Made by a program: the position numbers and the translations under genes. The notes below the pieces were generated by a model. It saw only the letters and a list, made by a program, of their open reading frames with translations. It had not been told where the DNA came from and ran no database searches. A DNA stretch of 53,892 nt from Prochlorococcus sp. AG-402-N23 (lineage in GTDB: Bacteria > Cyanobacteriota > Cyanobacteriia > PCC-6307 > Cyanobiaceae): NCBI GenBank assembly GCA_003216355.1, contig QCIX01000009.1:1-53892 (forward strand). Direction: 5' to 3'. Positions 51,483-53,892 of the stretch are shown here, piece after piece; position 1 is the stretch's first letter, and each line of letters opens with the position of its first letter.

Positions 51483-52742
51483 TTAGAATTTGAATGTGGT
51501 TTGTAAAAGGTAACCTGTCATGTCAGTTTCGACATTACTAGAATTTTTAGAAGTTCCACCAAATATTGTTGGAGTTATTGAAACTGAATCATTTACTTTA
51601 TACTTATAGTAAAGTTCATACAAGAAAGGATCGATAGTTTCTCCTTCAACTTTTTGAGGCTGACCAAATGCTATGCCAATTTTATCATCAGCATTGATTA
51701 CGTCAGTCCAGTTAAGTCCAACAAAATAAGCAGTAGTATTTGAGTTTGATGATGCATCTGTTTCAGAGGTGTCATAACCAACTGAAATAGAAGGTACAGC
51801 AGTTGATGAATCTGTTGGTCTCCACCAAGCTCTTAAACCATAGTTAGTACTATTACCATCACCTGATCTTGCTTTACCATCGGTTGTCATGAAATAAGAA
51901 TCGGTCCAGCCATTATATTTCAAGTTAACCATTGCCGAAACAGAATAGTTAGGCTGTGTATAACCAACTTGAGTTGCCCAACTTTGCGTTTGTTCATCAG
52001 TAAAAAGACCATTTTTACTTGTAATGTTAGAACTGATTCCTAAACCGCTATCTGCGTTATAAGCCCAACCAAATCCAGGTCTAGTACTCGCACCATAAGC
52101 AGCTGCATTACCTCCTAAAGTGAATGCCTTCAAAACTGGTTCATATATAGAAGGAGTTGTTGCATGCATATAATAATTTTCAATCTTTGGACCGATAGTT
52201 ACTGTATGATTGCTATCTCCAATTGGAGTTGTGTACCAAAGTTTATCAACTTTTAGTTGATCACCGTTGCCGTTTCCTGAACTTAGATAAGTGTTATAAA
52301 CAGATTTTGTTTTAGACCAAGAAGTGTGATTACCAGTCTTAATTCTTGTATAGAGATTATCGTCACCAGTGAAACTAGTATTTAAGTTCATTGTATATGT
52401 ATACATGAACTGTGTTTGACCTGTGTAAGTATCGTCATCAGTATCAACACTACCTACATCGAAAATTGCTTTACCGTCTAGAACTGTTGTATCGGAAAAG
52501 CCACCAGCTTCAAATTCATTTTGCTTCACCTCAAGGCCATCTAAGCGACCTTTAAGAATTGCAAGATCTTCACTAACTTCGTTAATGAATGTTTTACTGT
52601 CAAGTCTAGAAGATTTTTTTGTGGTGCTACGAGAGTAGCTATTCATTTCTTCTAAATTGACAACGTCGGAAGCTTGGGCAGCAATTGGAGCTAATAAGCT
52701 CACAGATGCACCTGCCACCAACATTTGTTGGAAGAGTTTCAT
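51483..52742 (-). CDS. som: Som-type outer membrane porin
   Basis: 419 residues. A signal peptide (MKLFQQMLVAGASVSLLAPI then AAQASD) precedes a short helical region (FINEVSEDLAILKGRLDGLE, about 53-72) and a beta-barrel of repeated amphipathic strands ending LLQTTFKF, with the terminal Phe that outer membrane proteins need. The SLH domain of larger cyanobacterial porins is missing or reduced. In Prochlorococcus MED4 two Som porins are published targets of the sRNA Yfr1; the leader here has the complement (see 52747). Confidence 0.92.
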   Translation of the reverse strand: MKLFQQMLVAGASVSLLAPIAAQASDVVNLEEMNSYSRSTTKKSSRLDSKTFINEVSEDLAILKGRLDGLEVKQNEFEAGGFSDTTVLDGKAIFDVGSVDTDDDTYTGQTQFMYTYTMNLNTSFTGDDNLYTRIKTGNHTSWSKTKSVYNTYLSSGNGNGDQLKVDKLWYTTPIGDSNHTVTIGPKIENYYMHATTPSIYEPVLKAFTLGGNAAAYGASTRPGFGWAYNADSGLGISSNITSKNGLFTDEQTQSWATQVGYTQPNYSVSAMVNLKYNGWTDSYFMTTDGKARSGDGNSTNYGLRAWWRPTDSSTAVPSISVGYDTSETDASSNSNTTAYFVGLNWTDVINADDKIGIAFGQPQKVEGETIDPFLYELYYKYKVNDSVSITPTIFGGTSKNSSNVETDMTGYLLQTTFKF

Positions 52743-52746
52743 TTTA

Positions 52747-52754
52747 CCTCACAC
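52747..52754 (-). promoter_or_regulatory. Complement of the Yfr1 core in the porin ribosome-binding site
   Basis: On the minus strand GTGTGAGG starts 12 bases before the ATG (GTGTGAGGTAAAATG). It is the exact complement of CCTCACAC inside Yfr1's unpaired ACTCCTCACAC element. GAGG is also the Shine-Dalgarno sequence, so pairing would block initiation. A hairpin CCCAT-TTCT-ATGGG lies just upstream (about 52762-52776). Confidence 0.65.
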
Positions 52755-52879
52755 GAAAAATGCCCATAGAAATGGGTAACTATACTGTATCGAGAGTAAC
52801 AAAAAAATAAAGAGCTAAAAGCTTCAAGTCCGCGTAACATTTTATACGATTGAATCTGGAAAAATAGAAATTATCTCGA

Positions 52880-53749
52880 TTATTTTTTTATTAATGGGTA
52901 TTGAAGTAATTCTCTTTCCTCTATCCAAGATGATGCAACTTCTCTTGCTAAGTTTCTAATCTTTTCAATATATTGAGCACGATCTGTAACTGAAATCACT
53001 CCTCTAGCATCAAGAAGATTAAATGTATGACTACATTTCAGAACAAAATCAAGCGCGGGATAAGTTAATTTCTTTTCGATTAAGTTATTTGCCTCCTCTT
53101 GATAAATTTCAAATAATTTTCTGAGATTGTCAGCACTAGATTCAGTAAAATTATAAGAGCATTGACTTTTTTCAAATTGAAGCCAAATATCGCTATATTT
53201 CAAATCTTTGTTCCAATTTAGGTCCCAAATACTATCCTTATCCTGCAAAAACATTGCAATCCTCTCTAATCCATAAGTGATTTCAATTGGGATTGGATTA
53301 CAATCAATGCCCCCGCATTGTTGGAAATAAGTAAATTGAGTAACTTCCATTCCGTCCAGCCAAACTTCCCAACCTACACCCCAGGCTCCAAGTGTAGGAG
53401 ACTCCCAGTTATCTTCCACAAATCTTATGTCATGATTTCTAGGATTTATCCCGAGAGATTCAAGAGATGTCAAATATTTTTCCTGGATTCCTTCCGGTGA
53501 AGGTTTAATTATTACTTGATATTGAAAGTAATGTTGTGCCCTATTAGGATTATCGCCAAAACGTCCATCTGTAGGTCTTCTACATGGCTCTACATATGCA
53601 ACACTCCAAGGCTCTGGTCCAATAGCCCTTAAAAAAGTATGCGGATTCATTGTCCCAGCACCCTTTTCTGTATCATATGGCTGCATAATCAAACAACCTT
53701 CTTCTGACCAAAAATTATTTAAATTTTGAATTATATCCTGAAAAAACAT
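52880..53749 (-). CDS. glyQ: Glycyl-tRNA synthetase alpha subunit
   Basis: 289 residues. [57 protein letters not shown] and [11 protein letters not shown] are the hallmarks of the bacterial heterotetrameric enzyme's alpha chain, the class II catalytic core. glyS is not in the window. Complete at both ends. Confidence 0.98.
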   Translation of the reverse strand: MFFQDIIQNLNNFWSEEGCLIMQPYDTEKGAGTMNPHTFLRAIGPEPWSVAYVEPCRRPTDGRFGDNPNRAQHYFQYQVIIKPSPEGIQEKYLTSLESLGINPRNHDIRFVEDNWESPTLGAWGVGWEVWLDGMEVTQFTYFQQCGGIDCNPIPIEITYGLERIAMFLQDKDSIWDLNWNKDLKYSDIWLQFEKSQCSYNFTESSADNLRKLFEIYQEEANNLIEKKLTYPALDFVLKCSHTFNLLDARGVISVTDRAQYIEKIRNLAREVASSWIEERELLQYPLIKK

Positions 53750-53822
53750 TAAATTAAAATAGCGGAAAAATTTAGATCAATGCCAATAGATATAATAACA
53801 AAGCTTTAAAGTAAAAAATATT

Positions 53823-53892
53823 TTGAAATCCAATTCCTCAAAATTATCATCCAAAAAAACTCTCATAAAATTAGATCCGTTATTAAAAATAA
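53823..53892 (+). CDS. Possible 5' end of a gene, cut by the window
   Basis: From TTG 53823 an open frame reads MKSNSSKLSSKKTLIKLDPL then LKI up to the edge. The Ser/Lys-rich start and later hydrophobic turn resemble a membrane-protein N-terminus, but only 23 codons are visible and no ribosome-binding site is clear. Confidence 0.3.
   Translation, partial: MKSNSSKLSSKKTLIKLDPLLKI

Noticed and set aside
1-53892. CRISPR arrays, insertion sequences or an integrase
   Set aside because: No regularly spaced repeats, terminal inverted repeats with transposase, or integrase motifs were seen anywhere in the window.

Overview
The window is AT-rich, gene-dense cyanobacterial DNA. It carries psbD/psbC, ycf4, ycf39 and petM, a run of high-light-inducible (hli) genes, an NADPH-thioredoxin reductase fused to thioredoxin, cyanobacterial pntAB, and many small proteins of families found mainly in marine picocyanobacteria (DUF1651, DUF2839, DUF3303, DUF3721, DUF3764). 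Together these point to a high-light-adapted Prochlorococcus. The strain cannot be fixed from sequence alone.

Layout. Positions 1-12600 look like an accessory island. After the clipped start of an RsuA/RluF-type pseudouridine synthase come an SRAP/YedK gene and about 30 small ORFs, most under 100 residues and many with a single membrane segment, in long AT-rich spacers. It also holds a glutamine-riboswitch-like leader for a 56-aa peptide (6264-6512), two related hairpin-plus-conserved-block units that look like tandem minus-strand small RNAs (8963-9311), and a leader with repeated complementary segments (2789-2978). Positions 12700-22220 are mixed: an NSS-type Na+ symporter, a SelO/YdiU pseudokinase, a periplasmic cupin, further small paralogues of the island families, a GATase1 protein, and a cluster of four hli genes with HLR1-like half-sites in its promoter region.

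Positions 22226-46745 are core genome: ychF, an HlyD-type membrane fusion protein overlapping polA, cysS, dxr, a 2Fe-2S thioredoxin-like ferredoxin, a YheT-like hydrolase, pntA1-pntA2-pntB, NTRC, infA, ycf39, petM, an alpha/beta hydrolase, ilvN, a cyclophilin lipoprotein, ycf4, the overlapping psbD-psbC operon, maf, cobQ and a 2Fe-2S ferredoxin. Positions 46759-53892 hold membrane proteins (VTT-like, rhomboid), tRNA-Ser(CGA), a divergent iron pair (idiA/futA and piuC) around a perfect 8+8 bp palindrome, a Som-type porin whose ribosome-binding region is complementary to the published Yfr1 motif, and glyQ.

Working together: psbD/psbC, ycf4, ycf39, petM and the hli genes build, assemble and protect the photosynthetic membrane. 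NTRC, PntAB and the ferredoxins handle NADPH and redox balance. IdiA and PiuC serve iron supply. The island is mostly small proteins of unknown role plus several probable regulatory RNAs.
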